26,548 nucleotides of DNA from DASVDK01 sp036381125 [NCBI: Thermodesulfobacteriota bacterium] (GCA_036381125.1 DASVDK010000078.1:1-26548); one strand, 5' to 3'; shown: positions 14,315 through 22,978, counted from the first letter of the stretch. Notes: generated by a model from the sequence alone, not told the origin. Numbers and translations are program-made.

Positions 14315-15439
14315 ATGAGTAAGCTCGTCGTCGGCGCACTCTTGCCGCTGCTCGCCGCGGGGTCGGTCCTTGCGGCCCCGTTCGTCTACCGGCAGGCCCT
14401 GCCCGGCTACCGGTTCGAGTTCCCGCGCGACCACGCCTCGCACGAGGCCTTCCGCACGGAGTGGTGGTACTACACCGGCAACCTGACGGCCGAGGGCGGC
14501 CGCCGGTTCGGCTTCCAGGTGACCTTCTTCCGCGTGGGGCTGCGCGACCGCGTGAACCCGGACAACCCGTCCCGGTGGCGCCCCGACAACGTGTACTTCG
14601 CCCACCTGGCGGTGACCGACATCGGGGAGGGCCGGTTCCGCTACTGGCACCGGACGAGCCGCGCCGGTCCCGGCCTCGCCGGCGCCGCGAGCGACCGGTA
14701 CGCGGTCTTCATCGGCGACTGGCGCGCCTGGCTCGAGGGAGGCGTCCACCGCCTCTCGTTGGCCGTTCCCGCGGACCGCGTCGGGCAGCCGGCCGAGGTG
14801 CGGCTCGACCTCGCCCTCGAGCCCACGAAGCCGCCGGTCGTCCACGGTCGGGACGGCGTGAGCCAGAAGGCGGCCGGCCTCGGGCGCGCGTCGCACTACT
14901 ACTCGCTCACTCGCCTGGCCGTCACCGGCACGCTCGGCCTCGACGGGCGGGACCTCTCGGTCGACGGCCTCGCCTGGATGGATCACGAGTTCGGGAGCAA
15001 CCAGCTCGGCGAGGACCAGGTCGGCTGGGACTGGCTGAGCCTCCAGCTCTCCGACGGCTCGGAGCTCATGCTCTACCGCCTGCGGCTCAAGGGGGGCGGC
15101 GTCGAGCCGGCCTCCTCGGGCACCGTCGTCCGGCCCGACGGCAGCTCGCGGCACCTCGTCCTCGCCGACTTCCGGATGACGCCGGAGGGGACCTGGACGA
15201 GCCGGGCGTCCGGCGGAACCTACCCCGTGCGGTGGCGGATCGAGGTGCCGTCGGAGCGGATCGCCCTCACCGTGGAGCCCGCCCTCGAGGACCAGGAGCT
15301 GCGGACCGAGGGCTCGACCGGCGTCACCTACTGGGAGGGGGCCGTCGTCGCTCGCGGCGAGAACGGAGGCCGGCCGGTGGACGGGCGCGGGTACCTCGAG
15401 CTGACCGGCTACGCCCGGCCCTTCGACACCGACATCTGA
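14315..15439 (+). CDS. CrtC/AttH-type lipocalin-like exported protein
   Basis: A 374-residue protein with a signal peptide (MSKLVVGALLPLLAAGSVLA, mature from APF). The family blocks are FPRDHASHEAFRTEWWYYTGNL, FGFQVTFFR, AHLAVTDI, AAGLGRASHYYSLTRL and LAWMDHEFGSNQL, those of the carotenoid 1,2-hydratase/AttH superfamily with two lipocalin-like barrels. Database names such as hydroxyneurosporene synthase are probably misleading here, since no carotenoid genes are nearby. The AttEFGH neighbourhood points instead to a periplasmic partner of the ABC exporter binding a hydrophobic molecule. The 3' end overlaps the convergent phoR gene by 31 nt. Confidence 0.9.
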   Translation: MSKLVVGALLPLLAAGSVLAAPFVYRQALPGYRFEFPRDHASHEAFRTEWWYYTGNLTAEGGRRFGFQVTFFRVGLRDRVNPDNPSRWRPDNVYFAHLAVTDIGEGRFRYWHRTSRAGPGLAGAASDRYAVFIGDWRAWLEGGVHRLSLAVPADRVGQPAEVRLDLALEPTKPPVVHGRDGVSQKAAGLGRASHYYSLTRLAVTGTLGLDGRDLSVDGLAWMDHEFGSNQLGEDQVGWDWLSLQLSDGSELMLYRLRLKGGGVEPASSGTVVRPDGSSRHLVLADFRMTPEGTWTSRASGGTYPVRWRIEVPSERIALTVEPALEDQELRTEGSTGVTYWEGAVVARGENGGRPVDGRGYLELTGYARPFDTDI

Positions 15440-17265
15440 CCCCGATCGCATTCAGGGGCGCCCTCGGCGCCCCCGGGCGGCAGGAGCACCCGGACCGTGG
15501 TGCCCCGGCCGACCTCGCTCGAGATCTCGAGGCGGCCGCCGTGGGCCTGGACGAGGTGCTTCACGATGGCGAGCCCGAGGCCGGTCCCCCCGGCGTCGCG
15601 GCTGCGCCCCTTCTCGACGCGGTAGAAGCGCTCCCCGAGGCGCGGGAGGTCCGCCCTGGGCACGCCGACCCCGGTGTCGGCCACCACGACCGCCTGCATG
15701 CCGTCGGGCCGCGTCTCGGCCGACACGGTGACCGTGCCGCCCGGCCGGGTGAACTTCACGGCGTTGTCGACGAGGTTCACGAGGATCTGGATGAGGCGGT
15801 TGCGGTCGACGACGAGCGGCGGGAAGTCGGGCGGCAGCGCCTTGACCAGGGCGACGCCGCGCTCGGCGGCCCTGGCGGCGAGCAGCCCGAAGGTCTCGTC
15901 CACGGCGCCGGACAGGTCGACCGGGCGCTTGACGAGCCGCACCTGGCGAAGCTCGAGGTCGGAGAGGACGAGCAGGTCGTCGATGAGCCGCTGCAGCCGC
16001 TCGGCGTGCGCGAGCGACATGGCGACCCACCGGCGCGCGCCGGCCGGGTCCTCGAGCGCCCAGTCGTGCAGCGTCTCGAGCGCGGCGCGTATCGCGGCGA
16101 GCGGCGTCTTCAACTCGTGCGACACGTTGGCGACGAAGTCGGTCCGCGTCCGCTCGAGCCGCTTGAGTCGGGTCACGTCGCGCAAGACGACGACGTGGCC
16201 GAGCGCCTCGGCGGGGGCCTCCCCCCGGAGCGGCGCAACGGAGACGGCGACGTCCACCTCCTGCGGCGGCGGCAGGCGCATCTCGCCCGACGCGCGGCGC
16301 TCGGCGCCGGCCCGGGCGAGGAGGGCGTGCAGCTCGGGGGCCCGCGTCAACTCGAGCAGCGTCCGGCCGCGCCACGCCTCGGGCCGTACGTCGAGCATCC
16401 GCTCGGCAACGGCGTTCATGAGGAGTACCTCGCCGCCGGCGGTGACGACGATGAGCCCTTCGTCCATGGAGCCGATGATCGCCTCGACCCGTCGCCGCTG
16501 CTCGGCGAGCGCCGAGACGTAGGCGGAGAGGTCGGCCGCGGCGTCGGCGAGCGCCCGCTCGACCGGCTCGAGCTCGTCGCCCCGAGGCGCGGCGGGGGGG
16601 CGGCCGCGCGACGCGAGCTCGGCGGCCACCGCGAGCCCCTCCGCGCGCCGCCTGAGCCAGCGCGAGGCGAGCGCGGCGGCCCCGACGGCCGCGGCCCCGC
16701 CGGCCACGAGGCCGAGGCCGAGCGCGAGGCGCAGCCGGTCGATCGGCGCCTCCGCCCGATCGAGCGGCAGGGCGAGCCTGACGTACGCGACCGGGCGTTC
16801 ACGCGCCGGGGAGGGGGACGGGCCGGCCGCCGCCGCGGCGCGCGGGGCGGGGGCGTCGTCCACGCGGATCGCCACGTAGAGGAGCGGCCGGCCGACCGAG
16901 GCGCTCCGCCGGCGGGCGACGCCGACCCCGCGCACGCGCGCCTCCACGATCTCGGGGCGGTCGGCGTGGTTGTCGAGGAGGCCGACGTCGAGCTGGGAGT
17001 CGGCAAGGACGCGGCCGTCGGCCGCGACGAGCGTGATCCGCTCGTCGAGCCGGCCGACCAGCGTGCGGACGAACGACCGCAACTCGCCGGGATCGCGCGG
17101 CAGCGCCGCCGCCACGAGCCGGGCCTCGGCCTCCAGGCGGCGAGCGACGGCGTCGTGAAGCGTGTCCGTGAGGAGGAGCGCCGCGCCCGCGGCGATGGCG
17201 GCAACCGTGAGCGCGACGACGGCGAGCGTGAGGGCCGCGATCCGGCCCCCGAAGGCGTGGGCCAC
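15409..17265 (-). CDS. phoR: Phosphate regulon sensor histidine kinase PhoR
   Basis: A 618-residue membrane kinase read from GTG, with GGAGG about 10 nt upstream and 22 nt after phoU. Two membrane spans (about 8-33 and 178-200) enclose a periplasmic region with an Ala/Pro-rich insert (APAPRAAAAAGPSPSPARE). A HAMP-like linker and a PAS domain (IIGSMDEGLIVVTAGGEVLLMN) follow. The HisKA site FVANVSHELKTPLAAIRAAL carries the phospho-accepting His383. The ATPase domain shows N (LVNLVDNAVKF), G1 (DTGVGVP) and G2 (GGTGLGLAIV) boxes. It is the last gene of the pst operon and should phosphorylate PhoB when phosphate is low, under control of PstSCAB-PhoU. About 20 residues after the usual end (VRVLLPPG) are read through the opposing attH end and a hairpin. 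Confidence 0.93.
   Translation of the reverse strand: MAHAFGGRIAALTLAVVALTVAAIAAGAALLLTDTLHDAVARRLEAEARLVAAALPRDPGELRSFVRTLVGRLDERITLVAADGRVLADSQLDVGLLDNHADRPEIVEARVRGVGVARRRSASVGRPLLYVAIRVDDAPAPRAAAAAGPSPSPARERPVAYVRLALPLDRAEAPIDRLRLALGLGLVAGGAAAVGAAALASRWLRRRAEGLAVAAELASRGRPPAAPRGDELEPVERALADAAADLSAYVSALAEQRRRVEAIIGSMDEGLIVVTAGGEVLLMNAVAERMLDVRPEAWRGRTLLELTRAPELHALLARAGAERRASGEMRLPPPQEVDVAVSVAPLRGEAPAEALGHVVVLRDVTRLKRLERTRTDFVANVSHELKTPLAAIRAALETLHDWALEDPAGARRWVAMSLAHAERLQRLIDDLLVLSDLELRQVRLVKRPVDLSGAVDETFGLLAARAAERGVALVKALPPDFPPLVVDRNRLIQILVNLVDNAVKFTRPGGTVTVSAETRPDGMQAVVVADTGVGVPRADLPRLGERFYRVEKGRSRDAGGTGLGLAIVKHLVQAHGGRLEISSEVGRGTTVRVLLPPGGAEGAPECDRGQMSVSKGRA
15455..15473. terminator. 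Hairpin at the convergent attH-like/phoR junction
   Basis: Perfect 8-bp stem GGGGCGCC/GGCGCCCC with a 3 nt loop, 15 nt after the attH-like stop and inside the last codons of phoR. It is symmetrical, so it could slow polymerase from either side. No T tract is present. Confidence 0.4.
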
Positions 17266-17287
17266 GCGGGGCGGCCTCCAGACCGTC

Positions 17288-17974
17288 CTAGACCTTGTCG
17301 TACGGGACGTTCATGTGCTTCACGACCTTGCCCTTGGTCATGAAGATGACCATCTCGGCGATGTTCGTCGCGTGATCGGCGATCCGCTCGAACGACTTCG
17401 ACACGAAGATGATGCGCAGCGCCCGCGCGATGGTCGTCGGGTCCTGCATCATGAACGTGAGCAGCTCCCGGAAGATCTGCTCGTTCAGGGCGTCGATGGG
17501 GTCGTCGCTGTTGAGCACCTTGATCGCGAGGTCGGCGTCCTCCTTGACGAAGGCGTCGAGCGCCTCGCGGACCATCTGCTGCGTCATCTCGGCCATCTTG
17601 GGCAGGTCGATGAACGGCTTGAGCTGCGGCTCCCGGTTCAGCTCCTGCGCCCGCTCGGCGATGCTCGTGGCGAGGTCGCCGATCCGCTCGAGGTCGTTGC
17701 TGATGCGGGCCGACGTGAGGATCATGCGCAGGTCGCGGGCGGCAGGCGCGTGCAGGGCGAGGATGCGCGTGACGCGCTCGTCGATGTCCACCTCCATGCC
17801 GTCGATGGCGGCGTCGAGGTCGATCGTCTGCTGGGCGAGCGAGGAGTCGCGCTCGACGAGCGAGCGGATGGCCTGCTCGATGGCGCGCTCGACGGCACCG
17901 CCCATGCGCAGGATCGCCGCCTTCAGCTCGGTGAGTTGCTCCTCGTACCGAGGGTCCGTATGCGTCTGGGGCAT
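17288..17974 (-). CDS. phoU: Phosphate signalling protein PhoU
   Basis: A 228-residue, all-helical cytoplasmic protein made of two PhoU repeats. Each carries the metal-binding signature: ARISNDLERIGDLATSIAERA in the first and SKSFERIADHATNIAEMVIFM in the second. It links the Pst transporter to PhoR and keeps the regulon off when phosphate is plentiful. AGGGGGA just upstream of the ATG supports the start, 8 nt after the pstB stop. It is followed by phoR after 22 nt. Confidence 0.97.
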   Translation of the reverse strand: MPQTHTDPRYEEQLTELKAAILRMGGAVERAIEQAIRSLVERDSSLAQQTIDLDAAIDGMEVDIDERVTRILALHAPAARDLRMILTSARISNDLERIGDLATSIAERAQELNREPQLKPFIDLPKMAEMTQQMVREALDAFVKEDADLAIKVLNSDDPIDALNEQIFRELLTFMMQDPTTIARALRIIFVSKSFERIADHATNIAEMVIFMTKGKVVKHMNVPYDKV

Positions 17975-17982
17975 GGGTCCCC

Positions 17983-18843
17983 CTAGCCGAAGCGACCGGT
18001 GACGTAGTCCTCGGTCTGCTTCACGGACGGGTTGGTGAAGATCCGCTCCGTCGTATCGAACTCGACCAGCTCGCCGAGGTACATGAAGGCGGTCCAGTCG
18101 GAGAGCCGGGCCGCCTGTTGCATGTTGTGGGTGACGATGACGATCGTGTAGTCGCGCTTCAGTTCGCTGACGAGCCGCTCGATGTGAGCGGTGGAGATCG
18201 GGTCGAGGGCGGAGGTCGGCTCGTCGAGGAGCAGGACCTCCGGCTTCACCGCGATCGCCCGGGCGATGCAGAGCCGCTGCTGCTGGCCGCCCGAGAGGCG
18301 CGTGCCGCTGCGCGAGAGGACGTCCTTCACCTCGTCCCAGAGGGCGGCCTTGCGGAGCGCCCACTCGACTCGCGCGTCCATGTCGGCCCGCGAGAGCCTC
18401 TCGTAGAGCTTCACGCCGAAGGCGATGTTGTCGTAGATCGACATGGGGAACGGCGTCGGCTTCTGGAAGACCATCCCCACGGTCGCGCGCAGGAGGTTCA
18501 CATCCACCCGGCGGTCGAGGATGTTGCGCGAGTCGAGCCAGACCTCGCCCGACACCCGCTGCTCCGGGTAGAGCTCGTACATGCGGTTGAAGACGCGCAG
18601 CAGCGTCGACTTCCCGCAGCCGGAGGGCCCGATGAAGGCCGTCACCTGCTTCTCCGGGACGTCGAGGGTCACCTTGTGAAGCGCCTGGAACCGCCCGTAG
18701 TAGAAATCGACCTCGCGGACCGCGAGCTTGGTCCCGGGGGCGGCCGCCCGTGCCGCGTCGGGCCGCGCCGCGCGCATCGCCACCGTGGTCCAGGGTCTCT
18801 CCGTGGTGATCTCCGGCATCGCGAATCCGTGCGCCTCGCTCAT
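17983..18843 (-). CDS. pstB: Phosphate ABC transporter ATP-binding protein PstB
   Basis: A 286-residue ATPase that powers high-affinity phosphate import. It shows [14 protein letters not shown], Walker [10 protein letters not shown], the PstB-specific [13 protein letters not shown], the Q-loop [15 protein letters not shown], the signature [15 protein letters not shown], Walker [14 protein letters not shown] and the H-loop [16 protein letters not shown]. The N-terminus has about 40 extra residues ([17 protein letters not shown] onward) before the usual start, so a downstream start is possible. However, GGAGG lies 13 nt before this ATG, and a TACACT box on the same strand at 18868-18863 could be an internal promoter. 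It is 8 nt from phoU. Confidence 0.96.
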   Translation of the reverse strand: MSEAHGFAMPEITTERPWTTVAMRAARPDAARAAAPGTKLAVREVDFYYGRFQALHKVTLDVPEKQVTAFIGPSGCGKSTLLRVFNRMYELYPEQRVSGEVWLDSRNILDRRVDVNLLRATVGMVFQKPTPFPMSIYDNIAFGVKLYERLSRADMDARVEWALRKAALWDEVKDVLSRSGTRLSGGQQQRLCIARAIAVKPEVLLLDEPTSALDPISTAHIERLVSELKRDYTIVIVTHNMQQAARLSDWTAFMYLGELVEFDTTERIFTNPSVKQTEDYVTGRFG

Positions 18844-18886
18844 CGGCGTGTCGGCCTCCGGAGTGTACCACGCCGGGATGCGGCGC

Positions 18887-19747
18887 TCATTCGCCGCCCC
18901 GGCGCTGGTGGAACAGGGAGCGGGCGCTGATGTTGAGCGCGAGGACGCCCAGCGTGATGAGCAGCGCGCCGGCCCAGGCGAGCGCGTGCCAGTCCTCGTA
19001 GGGGCTCATGGCGTACTGGAAGATCGTCACCGGAAGGTTGGCGACCGGCCGCGACAGCTCCATGCTCCAGAACTGGTTGTTGAGCGCCGTGAAGAGGAGG
19101 GGCGCGGTCTCGCCGCTCACGCGCGCGACGGCCAGCATGACCCCCGTGATGATCCCCGCGCGCGCGGCGCGGTAGGCCACCAGGACGACCACCTTCCAGC
19201 GGGGCGCGCCCAGCGCCGCGGCCGCCTCCCTGAGGCTCGCGGGGACGAGGCGGAGCATGTCCTCGGTGGTCCGCACGACCACCGGGAGCGCGATGATGGC
19301 GAGGGACACGGCGCCCGCCCACCCGGAGAAGTGCTTCACCGGCACGACCAGGAGCGTGTAGACGAAGAGGCCGATGATGATCGACGGCGCGCTGAGGAGG
19401 ACGTCGTTGATGAAGCGCGCGGCCCACGCGAGCCAGCTCCTCGCGCCGAACTCGGCGAGGTAGGTCCCGGCGAGGACGCCGACGGGGGCGCCGATGGCGA
19501 TCCCGATCGCCACGAGGGCGGCGCTGCCGGCGATGGCGTTGAGGAGGCCGCCGCTGCTGCCCGGCGGCGGCGTCATCTCGGTGAACACCCGCGTGGAGAG
19601 GCCGCCGAACCCGTAGGCGAACAGCGTCCCGAGCACCCACGCGAGGAAGGCGAGCGCGAAGGCCATCGTGAGCGCCGAGGCCGACAGGGTCACGACGTTG
19701 ACGAGCCGGCGCCTCCGGTAGACGGCGGTCGAACGCATGGCCGGCAT
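18887..19747 (-). CDS. pstA: Phosphate ABC transporter permease PstA
   Basis: A 286-residue inner-membrane permease with about six spans. Family blocks are [49 protein letters not shown], the EAA-type coupling loop [23 protein letters not shown], and [21 protein letters not shown]. It pairs with PstC to form the channel. Two ATG codons three residues apart could serve as start; the outer one begins 2 nt after the pstC stop, implying coupled translation. A 43 nt gap precedes pstB. Confidence 0.96.
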   Translation of the reverse strand: MPAMRSTAVYRRRRLVNVVTLSASALTMAFALAFLAWVLGTLFAYGFGGLSTRVFTEMTPPPGSSGGLLNAIAGSAALVAIGIAIGAPVGVLAGTYLAEFGARSWLAWAARFINDVLLSAPSIIIGLFVYTLLVVPVKHFSGWAGAVSLAIIALPVVVRTTEDMLRLVPASLREAAAALGAPRWKVVVLVAYRAARAGIITGVMLAVARVSGETAPLLFTALNNQFWSMELSRPVANLPVTIFQYAMSPYEDWHALAWAGALLITLGVLALNISARSLFHQRRGGE

Positions 19748-19749
19748 GG

Positions 19750-20739
19750 TCAGGCCGCCTTTCCCTCGAGCCTGGCCAGGCGCGCGAGGAGCAGCCGCGC
19801 GCCGGCGAGCACGACGAACGTGATGAGGAAGAGGATGAGCCCGAGCGCGATCAGCGCCGAGAGGTAGAGGTCGCCCACCGCCTCCGTGAACTCGTTGGCC
19901 AGCGCGGCCGAGATCGTGTTGCCCGGCATGAGGAGCGACGCCGAGAGCTGGTAAGCGTTGCCGATGACGAAGGTGACCGCCATCGTCTCGCCGAGCGCGC
20001 GGCCGAGGCCGAGCATGATCCCCCCGATCACGCCGATCCTGGTGTAGGGCAGGACGACCCGCGAGACGACCTCCCAGGTGGTCGCGCCGACGCCGTAGGC
20101 CGACTCCTTGAGCATCGGCGGCACGACCTCGAACACGTCGCGCATGACGGCCGAGATGAAGGGGATCACCATGATCCAGAGGATCAGGCCGGCCGTGAGC
20201 ATGCCGATGCCCATGGGAGGCCCCTGGAAGAGGGCGCCGACGAGCGGCAGCTCGCCCAGCGTGTCGTTCAGCCGGGGCTGGACGTGGTCGGCCATGAAGG
20301 GCGCGAAGACGAAGAGGCCCCACATGCCGTAGATGATGCTCGGGATGCCGGCCAGCAGCTCCACGGCGATCCCGAGCGGGCGCCTGAGCCAGCGCGGGCA
20401 GAGCTCGGTGATGAAGAGCGCGATGCCGAAGCTCACCGGGATGCCGATCACCATGGCGATGGCCGAGGTCACGAGCGTCCCGTAGATCGCCACGAGGGCG
20501 CCGAACTCCTCGGTGACCGGGTTCCAGGCGGTGCTCGCGACGAACCCGAGGCCGAACCTCCGGAGCGCCGGCCAGGCCCCCACGACGAGGGAGGCGATGA
20601 TCGCGAGCAGCGTGACGAGGAGCAGGAAGGCGAAGCCCTGCGTCGTGCGGAGGAAGGCGGCGTCGGCCAGCCCCTGGAGGCTGCCGCGCCGGATCGTGGC
20701 CGCGTGGCCGGGGATCGTCGGTTGCTCGGTGCTGATCAT
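19750..20739 (-). CDS. pstC: Phosphate ABC transporter permease PstC
   Basis: A 329-residue inner-membrane permease, six spans. Typical blocks are [83 protein letters not shown] and [22 protein letters not shown] 20-residue-plus loop ([20 protein letters not shown]) lies between spans, as is common in longer PstC proteins. GGAG 6 nt before the ATG supports the start. It is followed 2 nt later by pstA, and pstS ends 26 nt upstream. Confidence 0.96.
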   Translation of the reverse strand: MISTEQPTIPGHAATIRRGSLQGLADAAFLRTTQGFAFLLLVTLLAIIASLVVGAWPALRRFGLGFVASTAWNPVTEEFGALVAIYGTLVTSAIAMVIGIPVSFGIALFITELCPRWLRRPLGIAVELLAGIPSIIYGMWGLFVFAPFMADHVQPRLNDTLGELPLVGALFQGPPMGIGMLTAGLILWIMVIPFISAVMRDVFEVVPPMLKESAYGVGATTWEVVSRVVLPYTRIGVIGGIMLGLGRALGETMAVTFVIGNAYQLSASLLMPGNTISAALANEFTEAVGDLYLSALIALGLILFLITFVVLAGARLLLARLARLEGKAA

Positions 20740-20765
20740 GGACGGCTCCGCCGCGCGCGCCGCGG

Positions 20766-21836
20766 CTAGTTCTGGCCGGAGGTGGACCAGATCGGCTGGC
20801 CGCCGGGTCCCTTGATCTGCTCCCGCCACAGCGCCTCCACCTGCGCCACGACCGGGTTCGGCATCGGGACGTAGTGCAGCTCGCTGGCCATCGCGTCGCC
20901 GTTCTCGTAGGCCCACGCGAAGAACTTGAGGACCTCGCGCGCCGTCTCCGGCCTCGCCTGCTGCCGGTGCATCAGGACGAACGTGGCGCCGGCGATCGGC
21001 CAGGCGCCCTTCGCCGCCTGGTCGGTGAGGATCACGCCGAAGCCGGGCGTCCCCTTCCAGTCGGCGCCGGCGGCGGCGGCCTGGAAGCTCTCGGCCGTCG
21101 GGCGGACGAACTCGCCCGCCCTGTTCTGCATGAGCCCGTAGGCGAGCTTGTTCTGGAACGCGTAGGCGTACTCCACGTAGCCGATCGCGCCGTTGATCCG
21201 CTGGACGTAGGACGCGACGCCCTCGTTGCCCTTGCCGCCCACGCCGGTCGGCCACTGCACCGCGGTGCCCTCGCCGACCTTCGCCTTCCACTCCGGGCTC
21301 ACCTTCGACAGGTAGTTCGCGAAGATGAACGTCGTGCCGGAGCCGTCGGAGCGGTGCACGACGGTGATGGCGCGGTCGGGGAGCGAGAGGCCCGGGTTGA
21401 GCCGGGCGATGGCCGGGTCGTTCCACTTCCTGACCTTGCCGAGGAAGATGTCGGCGAGGAGCGGGCCGCTCAGCTTCAGCTCCCGGGCCTCGACGCCCCG
21501 CACGTTGACGACCGGCACGACGCCGCCCATCACGGTCGGGAACTGGACGAGGCCCTCCTTGTCGAGCTGCTCCGGCTTGAGCGGCGCGTCGGACGCGCCG
21601 AAGTCCACCGTCTTCGCGGTGATCTGCCGGATGCCGCCTCCGGAGCCGATCGACTGGTAGTTGAGGCCGACGCCCGTCTTCGCCCTGTAGGCCTCGGCCC
21701 ACTTGGCGTAGATCGGGAAGGGGAAGGTCGCGCCGGCGCCGGTGATGTCCGCGGCGTCCGCGGCCGTCCCCGTGAGGAGCATCGCGGCGCTCGCCAGGGC
21801 GAGGAGCCCGGTTGCGCGGCGGGCAACGGTCTGCAT
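20766..21836 (-). CDS. pstS: Periplasmic phosphate-binding protein PstS
   Basis: A 356-residue solute-binding protein with a signal peptide ([18 protein letters not shown], cleavage near ADAAD). No lipobox cysteine is present, so it should be soluble in the periplasm. Ligand-contact blocks are [39 protein letters not shown] and [18 protein letters not shown], all characteristic of PstS. AGGAGG 10 nt before the ATG sets the start. It is the first gene of pstSCAB-phoU-phoR and has a candidate Pho box at 21912-21940. Confidence 0.97.
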   Translation of the reverse strand: MQTVARRATGLLALASAAMLLTGTAADAADITGAGATFPFPIYAKWAEAYRAKTGVGLNYQSIGSGGGIRQITAKTVDFGASDAPLKPEQLDKEGLVQFPTVMGGVVPVVNVRGVEARELKLSGPLLADIFLGKVRKWNDPAIARLNPGLSLPDRAITVVHRSDGSGTTFIFANYLSKVSPEWKAKVGEGTAVQWPTGVGGKGNEGVASYVQRINGAIGYVEYAYAFQNKLAYGLMQNRAGEFVRPTAESFQAAAAGADWKGTPGFGVILTDQAAKGAWPIAGATFVLMHRQQARPETAREVLKFFAWAYENGDAMASELHYVPMPNPVVAQVEALWREQIKGPGGQPIWSTSGQN

Positions 21837-21849
21837 CTGTTCAACGCCT

Positions 21850-21887
21850 CCTTGGACCGGTGGGGTCGCCTTTCGGTCCCCCCAAGG
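21850..21887 (-). promoter_or_regulatory. Putative pstS leader hairpin masking the ribosome binding site
   Basis: In the minus-strand leader GGACCG pairs with CGGTCC, and the adjacent CCTT can pair with AAGG, the first half of the AAGGAGG ribosome binding site, with a four-G bulge. Such a fold could tune pstS translation. This is inferred from pairing alone. Confidence 0.3.
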
Positions 21888-21911
21888 GAAACCGACCGGG
21901 GTAATGGGCCC

Positions 21912-21940
21912 GTGGCAGAACCGTGACCGGACGATGAAAT
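21912..21940 (-). promoter_or_regulatory. Candidate Pho box upstream of pstS
   Basis: On the minus strand three 7-mers, ATTTCAT, CGGTCAC and CTGCCAC, are spaced by exactly 4 nt (11 bp period), the architecture of PhoB sites (consensus CTGTCAT repeated). Each unit matches four or five of seven positions. The box is 75 nt before the pstS ATG. No convincing -10 is seen after it. The remainder of 21941-22011 shows no gene. Confidence 0.5.
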
Positions 21941-22011
21941 GCTCGCTGCGGGTCGTGACACCGGGAGGCGCCCCGAGATCACGGGCCCGCAGGGGAGGGC
22001 CGCGGCGTCGA

Positions 22012-22746
22012 TCAGGCGGCCTCCCGAGGCGGCACGAACTTGTAGCCGACCCCGCGCACGGTGACGATCAGCTTGGGGTCGGCCGGGTTCTCCTCGATCT
22101 GCGCGCGCAGGCGCTTGATGTGGACGTCCACCGTGCGCGGCTCGACGAACTCCTCGCCCCAGATCAGGTCGAGGAGCTGGTCGCGCGTGTAGACCCGTTC
22201 GGCGTGCGTGAGGAAGAAGCGGAGCAGGCGGAACTCCATGGGGCGCAGCGACACCGGCCGGCCGTTGCGTGTGACCTCGTAGGTCGCGAAGTCCACCACG
22301 AGCCCGCCCACCTCGTAGCGCTCGCTCTCGACCGGGCGGGCCTGCTCGCGCTCCTGGCGGCGCATCAGGGCGCGGACCCGCGCGACCAGCTCTCGCGGGC
22401 TGAAGGGCTTGGTGAGGTAGTCGTCGGCCCCCACCTCGAAGCCGATCAGCTTGTCCACCTCCTCGCCGCGGGCGGTGAGCATGATGAGGGGGATGCCGGC
22501 CGTCTTCGGATCACGGCGCAGGGCGCGGCAGACCTCGAGCCCCTGGACGTCGGGCAGCATGAGGTCGAGGACCACCACGTCGAACGGCTCGTGGCGGACG
22601 AGCGACAGCGCGCGCGCCCCCTCGCCGACCCCCTGCACCTCGAAGCCTTCCTTGCGCAGGTTCGCCGCGACCAGCTCGACGATGTCGGGCTCGTCGTCGA
22701 CGACGAGGACCCGCGGCGTCCTGCGCGCCGTCGTGCTCACGCTCAT
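22012..22746 (-). CDS. phoB: Phosphate regulon response regulator PhoB
   Basis: A 244-residue OmpR/PhoB-family transcription factor. The receiver domain carries the acidic pair Asp17-Asp18 (VVDDEPD), the phosphorylation site Asp61 (VVLDLMLPD), Thr91 and Lys113 (YLTKPF). The C-terminal winged helix shows LRPMEFRLLRFFLTHAERVYTRDQLL, WGEEFVEPRTVDVHIKRLR and VRGVGYKFV. GGAGG 6 nt before this ATG sets the start; a longer reading to 22908 would add low-complexity residues. phoB precedes pstS in the same direction, while its kinase gene phoR lies at the far end of the cluster. Confidence 0.95.
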   Translation of the reverse strand: MSVSTTARRTPRVLVVDDEPDIVELVAANLRKEGFEVQGVGEGARALSLVRHEPFDVVVLDLMLPDVQGLEVCRALRRDPKTAGIPLIMLTARGEEVDKLIGFEVGADDYLTKPFSPRELVARVRALMRRQEREQARPVESERYEVGGLVVDFATYEVTRNGRPVSLRPMEFRLLRFFLTHAERVYTRDQLLDLIWGEEFVEPRTVDVHIKRLRAQIEENPADPKLIVTVRGVGYKFVPPREAA

Positions 22747-22815
22747 GCCCTGCCTCCGCCAACGGCTCGCGGCCGGCGTCCGCTCCGCGCGGGGTGAACC
22801 CGCGCTCCGCTCCAC

Positions 22816-22876
22816 GCGAGCCTTCGGCTCGCCCCGGCCGGTGGCCGCTCGCCTCGGGCGGCGCGACCGCGCCGCC
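22816..22876. repeat. Two GC-rich hairpins upstream of phoB
   Basis: Arms GCGAGCC/GGCTCGC with a TTC loop (22816-22832) and GGCGGCGCG/CGCGCCGCC with a 2 nt spacer (22857-22876) are perfect. Both fall in the proposed phoB leader and downstream of the ars genes, so they could end ars transcription or structure the phoB leader. No gene is seen in 22747-22999. Confidence 0.4.
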
Positions 22877-22898
22877 GCCCGGGTACGGGACGGCGGGA

Positions 22899-22943
22899 AG
22901 TCTAGCATGGCGTGTCACGGGCTCCGTGAACGCATCGTGACCC
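22899..22943 (-). promoter_or_regulatory. Candidate Pho box and -10 of phoB
   Basis: Minus-strand 7-mers GGGTCAC and CGTTCAC (22943-22926), 4 nt apart, resemble the CGGTCAC/CTGCCAC pair before pstS. A TAGACT -10-like box follows at 22904-22899, 21 nt beyond, about one helical turn further than in Escherichia coli Pho promoters. Autoregulation of phoB is the implied role. Confidence 0.4.
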
Positions 22944-22978
22944 GCGCGGTCGACCGGGCGCCACACCGCCTCTCCCTC

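Noticed and set aside
15431-15446. Possible third REP copy (ATCTGACCCCGAT) at the AttH-like stop
   Set aside because: Only about eight bases agree with the core and they lie in coding sequence; chance similarity is likely.
11237-15451. 1404-codon minus-strand open frame opposite the ABC permease and AttH-like genes
   Set aside because: It spans two unrelated real genes on the other strand and is rich in Arg, Asp, His and Pro without domains; it is a GC-driven shadow.
22747-22908. Longer phoB start at 22908
   Set aside because: It would add about 54 Arg/Ala/Ser-rich residues with no receiver-domain similarity and run through hairpins. The ATG at 22746 has GGAGG 6 nt upstream.
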